A stretch of 64,000 nucleotides of DNA from assembly GCF_030347965.1 (NCBI RefSeq), contig NZ_JAQIBD010000002.1:248001-312000 (forward strand), given 5' to 3'. Source of the DNA: Sulfurovum zhangzhouensis. Lineage in GTDB: Bacteria > Campylobacterota > Campylobacteria > Campylobacterales > Sulfurovaceae. This document shows, piece by piece, positions 1-8,134 of this stretch (position 1 is the stretch's first letter; every line of letters begins with the position of its first letter). Under the pieces are notes generated by a model. It was given only the letters and a program-made list of their open reading frames with translations. It had not been told where the DNA came from and did no database searches. A program made the translations under genes and the position numbers.

Positions 1-34
1 TTGGATGCAGGGCATGAGGATGATGAGAGGAAAT

Positions 35-58
35 AGTCATCTCAATTAGCAGATGACT
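35..58 (-). terminator. Hairpin overlapping the mnmA stop codon
   Basis: Perfect 8-bp arms AGTCATCT (35-42) and AGATGACT (51-58) enclose the mnmA stop codon. On the minus strand the stem is followed by ATTTCC, only a weak U-tract, so termination is plausible but not strong. Bases 1-34 upstream hold an open plus-strand frame ending in TAG at 34-36, too short to assign. Confidence 0.3.
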
Positions 59-1071
59 CCTCCGCCGATCAGTTTATTTCCTTCATAAAATGCTGCAACC
101 TGTCCGTGTGCCAGGCCAAATACAGGTTCTTTAAGTGTGACGGTACCCTTGTCACCTTCTATTTTCACATGGCATGGTACTGCTTGCGTGCGGTAGCGTA
201 CTTTTACGAGACAGTCAAACTCATCTCTCTCTACAAAAAGATTGATTTTTTTTATCTCAAATTCATGCACTTCAAGTTGTTCTTTTGTACCTACTACGAT
301 CTGGTTTTTCTCAGGTTTAATTTCCAAAACAAAGTGCGGATCATGTGCACCATCCACAAAAAATCCTCTACGCTTTCCGATGGTATAATGCATATAGCCC
401 TTATGTGTTCCTACAACATTACCCTCCGCATCTACAGTTTCACCCGGCATGTCGATATCCATATGACGAGCAAGTACTTCATCATAAGTATTTTCTACAA
501 AACAGATCTCAGAACTCTCTTTTTGAGTTGCAAAGTCCTTTAATGGCTCAATATCGGCAGCATAAGCTTTGACATCATCTTTTACCCAGTTTCCTAGTGG
601 GAAAATAAGTCTAGGTATTACCTCTTTTTTTACTTCACATAAAAAGTAGCTTTGATCTTTGTTCGGGTCTTTACCCATGTAGATAAATTCACCATCAGAA
701 TTGATATAGTGCCCCGTAGCAATATACTCTGCACCGATACTGTCTGCGAACTCCACCATTTTTCCAAACTTGATGGTACGGTTACACATTACACAGGGAT
801 TTGGAGTAAGTCCTGCTTTGTAAGAGTCTACAAAGTAATCATAAACCTCTTCCTTAAATTCATTACTTAGATCCAAAAAATGTACCTTGATCCCAAGATA
901 CGCTCCTACACGCTGTGCTTTGGCAAAGTTTTCTTCATGATAGCCCTCTTTTTGATGGAGTTTCATATAGACCCCTTCAACTTCATATCCCTCTTTTTGT
1001 AAGAGTATCGCACTCACTGTAGAGTCAACACCGCCACTCATTCCAATCAATACTTTTTTACGTTCTGTCAT
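46..1071 (-). CDS. mnmA: tRNA-specific 2-thiouridylase MnmA
   Basis: Cytoplasmic enzyme that thiolates U34 of tRNA(Lys, Glu, Gln) using ATP and persulfide sulfur. The N-terminal PP-loop GMSGGVDST (residues 10-18) binds ATP. The two catalytic cysteines are seen in [13 protein letters not shown] (near residues 92-95) and SEICFVEN (near 190), followed by the central YTIGKRRGF segment and a beta-barrel C-terminus. At 341 aa it is slightly shorter than the enterobacterial enzyme (about 368) but typical of Campylobacterota. It lies 29 bp downstream of the SpoA-like gene on the same strand and may be the last gene of the aroQ-to-mnmA run. Confidence 0.95.
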   Translation of the reverse strand: MTERKKVLIGMSGGVDSTVSAILLQKEGYEVEGVYMKLHQKEGYHEENFAKAQRVGAYLGIKVHFLDLSNEFKEEVYDYFVDSYKAGLTPNPCVMCNRTIKFGKMVEFADSIGAEYIATGHYINSDGEFIYMGKDPNKDQSYFLCEVKKEVIPRLIFPLGNWVKDDVKAYAADIEPLKDFATQKESSEICFVENTYDEVLARHMDIDMPGETVDAEGNVVGTHKGYMHYTIGKRRGFFVDGAHDPHFVLEIKPEKNQIVVGTKEQLEVHEFEIKKINLFVERDEFDCLVKVRYRTQAVPCHVKIEGDKGTVTLKEPVFGLAHGQVAAFYEGNKLIGGGVIC

Positions 1072-1100
1072 TCCGTACCTTTGTATATTTTCTTTAATCT

Positions 1101-1577
1101 TTATAACCTTTGGTTCACGCTATTTACCTGTACAGCGATCTCACCATCTACATTTATCAATGAACATTGAGCGATCTCTTTTTGCTCGGTTACTATATTA
1201 AGATCTTCAAAATTCAAATCCATTGTTCCTATAACATGCCCTACTTCTAATTTTCTGCTTTGAATCTCACCAAATGAGACAGTGACAACCTGATGTTTTT
1301 TTGATGGCTTCTCTTTTGTATGATTATGTAGTGATATAATCTTTAGCCTATCAGCATAGTTATGATGTTCGATCATCACCTCAGCACAGATACCTTTTGT
1401 ATCCGACAGTACCAAAGAGAGATGATCAAGTCCCAAAAGCAGGATATCGCCCTTTTTCAATTCTTTGAGTGCACTCTTTTTCATCTCAAAAGGGGGCAAA
1501 GAGAGTATATAGTGAGGGAATACCTGATGCTTTTTCATCATCATCTCCAAGCGGTTAGCCTGGGTATCACCCCGCAT
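1101..1577 (-). CDS. Small protein with a SpoA (FliN-like) C-terminal segment
   Basis: 158 aa, no signal peptide or membrane segment, so probably cytoplasmic. The last 60 residues ([20 protein letters not shown], then a sequence ending DGEIAVQV) follow the pattern of the SpoA domain of FliN/FliM: a short strand, a 'leu-x-val-G-x-val' turn and a final 'dG-x-iav-x-v' strand. The N-terminal 90 residues are not recognised. It overlaps the 3' end of flhF by 11 bp, so the two are almost certainly co-translated. In Campylobacter the place after flhF belongs to the MinD-like ATPase gene flhG. The SpoA reading is from pattern only; a profile search is needed. Confidence 0.5.
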   Translation of the reverse strand: MRGDTQANRLEMMMKKHQVFPHYILSLPPFEMKKSALKELKKGDILLLGLDHLSLVLSDTKGICAEVMIEHHNYADRLKIISLHNHTKEKPSKKHQVVTVSFGEIQSRKLEVGHVIGTMDLNFEDLNIVTEQKEIAQCSLINVDGEIAVQVNSVNQRL

Positions 1578-2649
1578 CTATATCTCCGATAAAGCGCTCT
1601 AGCAAATACTCTTTGCTTGCTACACGCAGGTCATCAGGTACCTCTTGACCTATTGAGAAGTAGCTCATAGGAAGATCATAGGCCAACATAAAATTAAGCA
1701 GTGTACCCAAATGTTTTGTTTCATCAAACTTTGTGATGATCACAGAATCAAGGTTCAAAAAAGAGAAGTTCGTAAAAATATCTTCCATATCCTCATACTT
1801 CACTGTTGCAGGAAGTACAAGGTTGACCTCAAGGTCTTTGAGTGCATCAGAGTTGACATACTCCACCGTACGGATAAGCTTTTGCGTATCATACGGCGAC
1901 ATTCCTGCCGTATCCACAAGTATGATATCATAAGAGTCTAAATGATCCAGTGCATCTTTAAATCCATGGACATTTTCAACAGCAACATGATCAATCTGCA
2001 TAATATCCGCATAGTGTTCAAGTTGTTCTATCGCACCTACTTTATAGCTGTCAAGGTTGATGAGCGCCACACTATACGGTCTATCCATCAGATAGGCATA
2101 ACGTGCTGCCAATTTAGCAATCGTGGTAGTTTTACCCGTTCCGGTAGGTCCTACAAACATCATTACTTTTTGTCTGGAAAGATCTTCTGGTTTTTCTTTC
2201 AGTGCTTCATCCATCTCTTCTAGCAGATAAGAGACCAAAAGTCTATTATCTTCGGCAATCGGTGAACCGGCCAAGCCGTTTATCATTCCATCCAACCATG
2301 CCTCAGCGATCCCTTTACGCTTTAAAAGTGCTTTGACCTCTGAAATCACAGTATCATTATCGATGATATCATGTTGCAGTGTCTCTTTCATTTGTGAAAG
2401 TTGAGACTTAAGTGCTTCTATCTCTTCTATAAGAAGTGCTTCTTCACTTTTTTCGTAAGGTGTATCATCCCCCATAGTCTTTTGAATATAGACAGCTTCC
2501 GGAATAGCCACTTGTATTTCACATCTTAGTTGTCCATCATCATACTTTAGCTGTTTAGCAGAAACAAGTTCTATCTTGTTGCCATACTTCTCTACAGCCT
2601 GAATGTAAGCACTTTTTGGATCTGATGCTACAAATGTTTCATGGATCAT
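1567..2649 (-). CDS. flhF: Flagellar SRP-like GTPase FlhF
   Basis: SIMIBI-class GTPase related to Ffh and FtsY that places polar flagella. The G domain is complete: P-loop GPTGTGKTTT (near residue 168), DTAGMSPYD switch region (near 245) and TKFDET for guanine binding (near 305). The N-terminal 100 residues form a charged linker with coiled-coil character. At 360 aa it is well below the roughly 480 aa of Campylobacter jejuni FlhF, mostly in the N-terminal B region. Its start overlaps the folK stop (ATGA) and its end overlaps the SpoA-like gene. No other flagellar gene is in the window, so the role may have drifted. Confidence 0.88.
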   Translation of the reverse strand: MIHETFVASDPKSAYIQAVEKYGNKIELVSAKQLKYDDGQLRCEIQVAIPEAVYIQKTMGDDTPYEKSEEALLIEEIEALKSQLSQMKETLQHDIIDNDTVISEVKALLKRKGIAEAWLDGMINGLAGSPIAEDNRLLVSYLLEEMDEALKEKPEDLSRQKVMMFVGPTGTGKTTTIAKLAARYAYLMDRPYSVALINLDSYKVGAIEQLEHYADIMQIDHVAVENVHGFKDALDHLDSYDIILVDTAGMSPYDTQKLIRTVEYVNSDALKDLEVNLVLPATVKYEDMEDIFTNFSFLNLDSVIITKFDETKHLGTLLNFMLAYDLPMSYFSIGQEVPDDLRVASKEYLLERFIGDIDAG

Positions 2650-3137
2650 ACCGGGTAACCTTTCAAATAAGCTAGAGGGATGAGCACTGAGTCCCGTTCA
2701 AACCAATGAGGATGAGGGATGGTTAATTTCTCGTCATTTATGGACATATTTTCATAAAAAATAATATCTATATCCAGTGTTCTCGGCCCGTCTTTAAAAA
2801 GACGTTTTCTTCCAAAACGCTTCTCAACTTTGAGAATATATCGCAATAATGCCTTTGGTGTCAAGTCTGTTTCAATACGTATTAAAGCATTGTAAAAGTC
2901 TTCTTGATCCATATATCCAAAAGGAGGGTTTTTCAATATCGGAGAAGTCTCTTTAATATGGACTAAAGCGCTTCGATTTAAAAAAGTAAAAAGATGTTCA
3001 AACCGTCGTACCACATCACCGATATTTCCACCGATCCCCAGCATCGCTTCCCTCTTTCCCAAATTTTGATGTGAGAGATAAGGGTAGTGTCCTGCGAACA
3101 GCACTTCATTGTCTTGATCAATACTTTTTCTAAGCAT
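2646..3137 (-). CDS. folK: 2-amino-4-hydroxy-6-hydroxymethyldihydropteridine pyrophosphokinase (HPPK)
   Basis: Transfers pyrophosphate from ATP to hydroxymethyl-dihydropterin in folate synthesis. The HPPK signature is clear: GIGGNIGD near residue 35, the substrate loop around NPPFGYMDQEDFYNA (69-83), and GPRTLDIDIIFY (near 117-128) carrying the metal-binding aspartates. A 30-residue N-terminal extension precedes the usual start, as in other Campylobacterota. The start directly abuts the stop of the M24 peptidase gene and the stop overlaps flhF by 4 bp, so the three genes form one operon. Confidence 0.93.
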   Translation of the reverse strand: MLRKSIDQDNEVLFAGHYPYLSHQNLGKREAMLGIGGNIGDVVRRFEHLFTFLNRSALVHIKETSPILKNPPFGYMDQEDFYNALIRIETDLTPKALLRYILKVEKRFGRKRLFKDGPRTLDIDIIFYENMSINDEKLTIPHPHWFERDSVLIPLAYLKGYPV

Positions 3138-4157
3138 TTATAGTACCACTGCTTTCCCATCAACCATTGCGACCATATCTTCGATACGGATCCCAAATTC
3201 ACCCGGGATGTAGATACCGGGTTCAATCGTATATACCATTCCGTCTTCAATGATCGTATCAGACCGCGAAGAGATATATGGCATTTCATGAATATCAAGT
3301 CCTACACCGTGTCCGGTAGAGTGAACATAATACTCACCAAACCCTGCTTTGGTGATCAAGTCACGGGTCAATGCATCCACTTCCTTGGCTTTCATACCTG
3401 ATCTTGCTTTAGCTATCGCATTATCGTGGGCCTTAAGAACAACATCATAGGCTTTTTGTATCTTCTTTTTTGAGAACTTTGATTTAGTGCCAAAAGTAAA
3501 CTCTTCACCCACTTGGACTGTACGTGTACGGTCAGAACAGTAACGTTTATACTTAAGTCCTGCATCCACTAACAGAAGGTCACCTGTTTTCATACGATGA
3601 TTGGTAGGTAATGCATGCGGCTTTGCAGCATTTGCATTCAAAGCAACGATAGGATCAAAGCTCAGATCATATTTGCCGTATCCTCCAAGGATAGACTTGG
3701 CTTTATATGTAAGCGTAAACTCATTTTCACCAATACCGTTTTGTTGAAACTCTTTTGCAAGTTGAGAAAATGCTTTGGCACCAAGCTTTACTGCTTTTGC
3801 AATAATTTTTAGTTCTTCATCACTCTTAATGATACGTCTTTTATGTGAAAAATCAGGTTCTGGATGAAAATTGATCCTGGTATTCTCTGTAAAGTGTTGA
3901 AAGGCGGCAACTGACCACTCTTTTGGATCGAAGATCATCTTCTTGATCTTACTCTTTTTAAGTATTTCCACTGCCATGCCATACAGATCACGATCAATCA
4001 CAACCTGGGCATTTTGAACCTGCTCTTGCGCTTCTATCGTATAACGACTGTCAGTGATGAAGTATGCTTCACTTCCAAGTGAGAGGTAGAGTACATTATC
4101 ACAACTGTATCCGCATTCATAGTAGATAGCATTTTCATTGTTTAACATATAATTCAT
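3138..4157 (-). CDS. M24-family X-Pro aminopeptidase
   Basis: Cytoplasmic dinuclear-metal peptidase that removes residues next to proline. The N-terminal creatinase-like domain (1-110) is followed by the pita-bread catalytic domain. Metal ligands can be placed in LLVDAGLKYKRYCSDRTRT (two Asp), STGHGVGLDIHE (His), TIEPGIYIPGEFG (Glu) and GIRIEDM (Glu). Length 339 aa matches the PepQ/YpdF group. The ATG at 4157 has GAAGAGG seven bases upstream, which supports this start. It is the first gene of the folK-flhF run and lies about 85 bp after aroQ. Confidence 0.9.
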   Translation of the reverse strand: MNYMLNNENAIYYECGYSCDNVLYLSLGSEAYFITDSRYTIEAQEQVQNAQVVIDRDLYGMAVEILKKSKIKKMIFDPKEWSVAAFQHFTENTRINFHPEPDFSHKRRIIKSDEELKIIAKAVKLGAKAFSQLAKEFQQNGIGENEFTLTYKAKSILGGYGKYDLSFDPIVALNANAAKPHALPTNHRMKTGDLLLVDAGLKYKRYCSDRTRTVQVGEEFTFGTKSKFSKKKIQKAYDVVLKAHDNAIAKARSGMKAKEVDALTRDLITKAGFGEYYVHSTGHGVGLDIHEMPYISSRSDTIIEDGMVYTIEPGIYIPGEFGIRIEDMVAMVDGKAVVL

Positions 4158-4212
4158 AGATTACCTCTTCAAGGATAGTTTGGGAGTAGTCTCAATTCAA
4201 TGAGTCAAATAT

Positions 4213-4236
4213 GCTTCCAAGCGGGTACTTGGAAGC
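4213..4236 (-). terminator. Terminator-like hairpin after aroQ
   Basis: Arms GCTTCCAAG (4213-4221) and CTTGGAAGC (4228-4236) with a 6-base loop, seven bases past the aroQ stop. The minus-strand sequence after the stem is ATATTT, so termination may be partial and allow read-through to the peptidase operon. Confidence 0.5.
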
Positions 4237-4243
4237 CAAAATA

Positions 4244-4738
4244 TTAAGCCTGTGCCTGTGCTTGAGCCGCTTGCATCTTAGCTTGATGTTCTTTCATCAT
4301 TTTGATCTCAGTAAGCATTTGATTCATACCTACCATTGCAAGATGGTACCCGTATGGCCCCATACCAGTAATCTGTCCTGCACATACAGGTGCAGTGAGT
4401 GACTTATGTCTGAACTCTTCTCTTTGGTAAATATTGGAAAGGTGTACCTCAAGTGTAGGGATCTTTACCGCTGCAATCGCATCACGAATAGCGATAGAAG
4501 TATGTGTATATGCTGCAGGGTTGATGATGATACCGTCTGCATCCCCTAGACATTCTTGGATACGATCTACGATCTCACCTTCAAGGTTACTCTGAAAAAA
4601 CTCGATCTCATGATTATTCTGCTCTGCAAAAGCTTTCATTTGTGCATGAATATCTTCGAGTTTCATTGGGCCGTAGATATTTTGTTCTCTAATTCCCAAC
4701 ATATTTAGATTTGGACCTTGAATGACTACTATTTTCAT
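4244..4738 (-). CDS. aroQ: Type II 3-dehydroquinate dehydratase
   Basis: Third step of the shikimate pathway (3-dehydroquinate to 3-dehydroshikimate). Diagnostic motifs: [11 protein letters not shown] (near residues 8-18, flexible-lid Arg), [17 protein letters not shown] (substrate-binding Asn, catalytic His) and [14 protein letters not shown]. The frame is open to 4780, but the ATG at 4738 begins the canonical [10 protein letters not shown] and has AAGG upstream, so it was chosen (164 aa). The C-terminus ends in an Ala/Gln-rich tail absent from typical enzymes. It is divergent from the aminofutalosine deaminase gene, the arrangement seen in C. jejuni (Cj0066c/Cj0067). Confidence 0.94.
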   Translation of the reverse strand: MKIVVIQGPNLNMLGIREQNIYGPMKLEDIHAQMKAFAEQNNHEIEFFQSNLEGEIVDRIQECLGDADGIIINPAAYTHTSIAIRDAIAAVKIPTLEVHLSNIYQREEFRHKSLTAPVCAGQITGMGPYGYHLAMVGMNQMLTEIKMMKEHQAKMQAAQAQAQA

Positions 4739-4828
4739 CTGTTTTACCTTATTTAAAATTTTAGATATCATTTTATCCAAATAGTATTAAACCCAATACA
4801 AAGAAATTACAAAAAACAAGAGAGCTTT

Positions 4829-6052
4829 ATGAACCTAATCACAGCAGACTATGTCTATACGCCAAAAGGATTTGTAGAAAACTGTACCATTGCCTATAGT
4901 GACAAGATAGAGGCAGTCGATACACTGCAAGTTTTGTCTGAAAAGTACCCCGATGCGGATATCCACTATGCAGGTAAAAACTCTGTACTCTATCCGGGTT
5001 TTATCAACACCCATGTACATTTGGAGTTTTCAGCGAATACCACGACACTCAAATACGGTACATTCATGTCATGGCTGGACTCTGTGATCGAACACCGTAA
5101 CGACCTACTGCAAGAGTGTGATAATGAACTGATGCTCAGTAAAATTGAAGAGATGTTACATTCCGGTGTTACGACATTCGGTGCTATTTCAAGTTTTGGA
5201 GCAGAGCTTGAGGCGTGTATGCAGGCATCCCAAAGAGTCGTTTTTTTCAATGAGCTCATCGGCTCCAGTGCCGCTTATGCCGATGCACTCTACAATGACT
5301 TTTTAGAACGTGTCAAAGCTTCACAACACTGTACGGAAAATGACCGGATCACTCCTGCTGTTGCGATCCACTCTCCCTACTCTGTTCACCCTGTGATCCT
5401 TCAAAGAGCGGTACAGGTAGCCAAACAAAATAACTTGCCTCTCTCAGCACACTTTTTAGAGTCTCAAGCAGAACGAAATTGGCTGGAAGATGGCAATGGT
5501 GAGTTCAAACCTTTCTTTGAAAAATACTTCAATACTTCCACACCTATAACAACTATCCGTGAGTTCATGCATGCATTTGACACCTATCCTACTCACTTTA
5601 CCCATTGCGTACAGGCAAATGAAGAGGAGCTTGCCTACCTCTCTTCAAAAGGTCACTCTATTGCGCACTGTCCGCGTTCTAACAGACTGCTTGGGTGCGG
5701 AAGACTTGCGATCGAAAAAGTAAGAGAACTCGGCATACCGTTTAGCGTTGCAACCGATGGGCTAAGCTCCAACTGGTCACTCAATATCTTTGATGAACTT
5801 CGTGCCGCACTGATGATGCATCATGCCGGACCATTGGAACAACTCTCAACACTGCTCATCAGGTCCGTTACTTCAGATGCGGCAAACATACTAGGGTTGA
5901 ATGTAGGAAGTATAGAGGCAGGCAAAGAGTCTGACTTTACAGTCATCACTCTTCCAAATACCCCTTCATCCATCGATGATATCGCAGTACAGACCATTAT
6001 CCATACACAAAAGGCTTCAGAGGTCTATATCGCAGGAAAGAAGATTGTTTAA
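4829..6052 (+). CDS. Aminodeoxyfutalosine deaminase (amidohydrolase family)
   Basis: Metal-dependent amidohydrolase homologous to Cj0067 and HP0267, which deaminate 6-amino-6-deoxyfutalosine in the futalosine menaquinone route. Metal ligands are visible in FINTHVHLEF (HxH), SAHFLES (His), THCVQANEEE (His) and VATDGLSSN (Asp). Length 407 aa is normal. GAGAG lies just upstream of the ATG. It is divergent from aroQ with about 90 bp between them. The function is assigned by family and conserved position; guanine deaminase and SAH deaminase are close relatives, so specificity is inferred. Confidence 0.85.
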   Translation: MNLITADYVYTPKGFVENCTIAYSDKIEAVDTLQVLSEKYPDADIHYAGKNSVLYPGFINTHVHLEFSANTTTLKYGTFMSWLDSVIEHRNDLLQECDNELMLSKIEEMLHSGVTTFGAISSFGAELEACMQASQRVVFFNELIGSSAAYADALYNDFLERVKASQHCTENDRITPAVAIHSPYSVHPVILQRAVQVAKQNNLPLSAHFLESQAERNWLEDGNGEFKPFFEKYFNTSTPITTIREFMHAFDTYPTHFTHCVQANEEELAYLSSKGHSIAHCPRSNRLLGCGRLAIEKVRELGIPFSVATDGLSSNWSLNIFDELRAALMMHHAGPLEQLSTLLIRSVTSDAANILGLNVGSIEAGKESDFTVITLPNTPSSIDDIAVQTIIHTQKASEVYIAGKKIV

Positions 6053-6065
6053 CACAATCTTCTTT
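6037..6065 (+). terminator. Terminator hairpin after the deaminase gene
   Basis: Perfect 12-bp arms AAAGAAGATTGT (6037-6048) and ACAATCTTCTTT (6054-6065) overlap the stop codon, with the TTAAC loop between them. The right arm supplies a short T-rich end. Confidence 0.6.
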
Positions 6066-6179
6066 AACTGTTAAATGTTATTTCCAATAAAAAACTCTAA
6101 TATCCAAAAAAATACTCTACAAATTTTAGTGATAAAAATATGACAGAAAACGTTATACAATATTCCTATATGGAACAAA

Positions 6180-6272
6180 TTATAAGGTTTTCAATGGGTG
6201 GTTGTATATTTATGGCTCGCAAACGTCGCTATAGCGAATAACCTTATAAAATATGTTAGATTATAAGGTTTT
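6180..6272. repeat. Palindromic repeat cluster, left of the lone membrane gene
   Basis: Three arms of one sequence: TTATAAGGTTTT (6180-6191), AACCTTATAA (6240-6249) and TTATAAGGTTTT (6261-6272). The right part (6240-6272) is a hairpin whose two arms are the same as those of the unit at 6801-6835 and which differs from it only in the loop. The 6192-6239 spacer contains CGCTATAGCG. The stretch 6066-6179 holds nothing else recognised. Confidence 0.7.
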
Positions 6273-6297
6273 GTGAGAACTAAATAAAAATGATGTT

Positions 6298-6723
6298 TTA
6301 TGGGAGCATTACTATAACTGTAAACAATAAAGGCATTGTGAAAAATACAGTCAAAATTAGTTTTATGAATCGTTTATAATTCAGCTTTAGTTCTTTGAGA
6401 ATTGGATCGGATAAATTGTCATCGGAATAGATAAATGGCAAAGCACGGAAACCGTTGTATCCCCCTGACCCAAAACCAGGAACATTTGTGATTTTCTCCC
6501 ACGTTTGGTGGTGATTTTCTTCAAGATACGTTCTTAGCTTGTATCCTTCAATTATGTTTAAAACCATGATTGCAATCCATGTTGGAATCATGTAGAAATT
6601 GAATAAAGTGTAAGCAAAGTCTTCTTCTATGAAGTAAACGCGTAGGATTAAGAGGCAAGCAATAATCATTAGCCAGATTCGCCAATATAGTTTGATATAC
6701 GATTTTGGCATAGCTTGTGTCAT
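6298..6723 (-). CDS. Small membrane protein of unknown function
   Basis: 141 aa with two N-terminal hydrophobic segments (about 13-30 and 40-58), a soluble middle containing NVPGFGSGGYNG (near 80-91), and a C-terminal hydrophobic segment (about 119-139). The layout, two membrane spans round a cytoplasmic loop with a short 'G-F' motif, resembles UspB-like proteins, but the match is too weak to name. The gene stands alone, low in GC, between two copies of a palindromic repeat, which suggests an inserted or exchangeable cassette. GGGGAAATA precedes the ATG as ribosome binding site. Confidence 0.65.
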   Translation of the reverse strand: MTQAMPKSYIKLYWRIWLMIIACLLILRVYFIEEDFAYTLFNFYMIPTWIAIMVLNIIEGYKLRTYLEENHHQTWEKITNVPGFGSGGYNGFRALPFIYSDDNLSDPILKELKLNYKRFIKLILTVFFTMPLLFTVIVMLP

Positions 6724-6800
6724 TATTTCCCCTTTTTTGCTAACTACTTATTAAATTGCATATTTCTATATAAAGAGTATATCAAAATTACCTCGTACTA

Positions 6801-6835
6801 AAAACCTTATAAAATATATAACTTTATAAGGTTTT
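6801..6835. repeat. Palindromic repeat, right of the lone membrane gene
   Basis: Perfect 13-bp arms AAAACCTTATAAA (6801-6813) and TTTATAAGGTTTT (6823-6835) with a 9-base AT-only loop. It matches the unit at 6240-6272 in both arms. It could work as a weak bidirectional terminator as well as marking a cassette edge. Confidence 0.7.
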
Positions 6836-6931
6836 CTGGAGTCTAAAACTTATAGCGTATTTCATTGGATATTAATGATATTTATTGGAACTGACAAGTA
6901 AATCAAATTTTTGTTGAGAATAAACATCAAA

Positions 6932-8134
6932 CTATTTAAATAAAATAGTTCTTCCCCCTGCCTTTATACTTGCTGCACCAACAACAGCATCAGTAATGTT
7001 CACCTTCAAAGTATTGTTATCGATGAAAGAGACCTTTAGTCCGTGCGTTGCACTAAATCCCTTTAACACATCATGGTGAGAGTTGGGAACGAAATAAAGA
7101 ATGAGCGTACTACCCGGCTCTGCATCTATTTGTGTAGTTTTGTTCGTAATGCGGTACAGTGTATCATTGAAACGTTTGGTAGTAAACTTCCAGGACTTCT
7201 GATAGCGTTCGCCATCCACCTCTGCTTCAAATTCTACCCTGTAGGTCGTTGCATACTCCAAACGTTTCAATGGCATCAATGCAAACTGTGTTTTCTTTAA
7301 GTACTTTTGAGGATCATTCTCATAAGTAAACACTCTGTTCTGTACTATCTCTCTATGCTTATCGTCAAAAAGCCTAAAAGAGGTGAGTTGAACAGAACTG
7401 ACGTACCGATCATTAAACTGTACGGATATTGGATAACCGCTTACATCATAGTCAGGTAATGGGTCTGGCTCTTCATTGTAAAATACGGTCATTACCTCTT
7501 TTTGACCCGGATAAGGATGAAGTACTACTTTTGTATTTTGTGATTTGATCTCATTTTGATTTTCCTCATAAAGTGCTTGAGGGATCAATGCTTTACCGTC
7601 TTTACAGACATTCTGTAGATAGATAACCTGGTTCAATGGTACATATACTTTTTGACATAATGCATTCAGTTTTGAAGAACCCAAATTGAATACATATGCA
7701 TCCTTAATAGGTTTGAATTTGCCTGTAGAGGCTCTCCCTATCCCTATCTCATCTTTATCTATACTCAAAAAGACAAACCGGTGGTAGATCGCAGCAAGAA
7801 GGTCATCTATTGCTGTGATACCGTTTTTTGTATTGACAGCGATATTTTCCATGACATCTTTGGAGGGATAGCCAAAATAAACGACACGTTCCGCAGGCGT
7901 TTTACCCGTATAGCCTTTGTGATTATATTGTTCTATATGGCCTAGTTTTTGCTGCAAAACAAGGTAGTTGGCATGAGATAAAGCTGCTCGATTCAGCAGC
8001 TTGTTTTCTTTAAGAGGTATCAGTCCGCTATTTTGACGCACTGTATTGAGATAATCTAATGCTCTGATCTCTTCTTTGGCGTTTAATAAAACAGAAAAAA
8101 GAGATAAGATCAGTATAAATGCATTAGATCGCAT
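6932..8134 (-). CDS. Exported CAP (SCP/PR1-like) domain protein
   Basis: 400 aa with an N-terminal hydrophobic signal segment (residues 2-20). Residues about 25-170 form a CAP domain: DYLNTVRQNSGL, NRAALSHANYL and the downstream GHIEQYNHKGYTGKTPAERV, which contain the conserved His and the helix pattern of the family, then MENIAVN. The rest (170-400) has two beta-rich, Ig-like stretches (about 200-310 and 320-400) and is not recognised. Bacterial CAP proteins act outside the cytoplasm; a specific activity cannot be given. The start overlaps the MetY-like gene by 11 bp, so it is co-transcribed. Confidence 0.8.
   Translation of the reverse strand: MRSNAFILILSLFSVLLNAKEEIRALDYLNTVRQNSGLIPLKENKLLNRAALSHANYLVLQQKLGHIEQYNHKGYTGKTPAERVVYFGYPSKDVMENIAVNTKNGITAIDDLLAAIYHRFVFLSIDKDEIGIGRASTGKFKPIKDAYVFNLGSSKLNALCQKVYVPLNQVIYLQNVCKDGKALIPQALYEENQNEIKSQNTKVVLHPYPGQKEVMTVFYNEEPDPLPDYDVSGYPISVQFNDRYVSSVQLTSFRLFDDKHREIVQNRVFTYENDPQKYLKKTQFALMPLKRLEYATTYRVEFEAEVDGERYQKSWKFTTKRFNDTLYRITNKTTQIDAEPGSTLILYFVPNSHHDVLKGFSATHGLKVSFIDNNTLKVNITDAVVGAASIKAGGRTILFK

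Noticed and set aside
1-36. Plus-strand frame ending at TAG 34-36, perhaps the end of a gene entering from the left
   Set aside because: Only 11 codons are visible and a second frame is also open; nothing supports one over the other.
6062-6272. Possible integron attC sites around the lone membrane-protein gene (GTTAGAT at 6254, GTTAAAT at 6069)
   Set aside because: The GTTRRRY-like strings are not paired with matching RYYYAAC sites at the right distance, the right-hand repeat lacks them, and no integrase is in the window. A palindromic repeat explains the pattern better.
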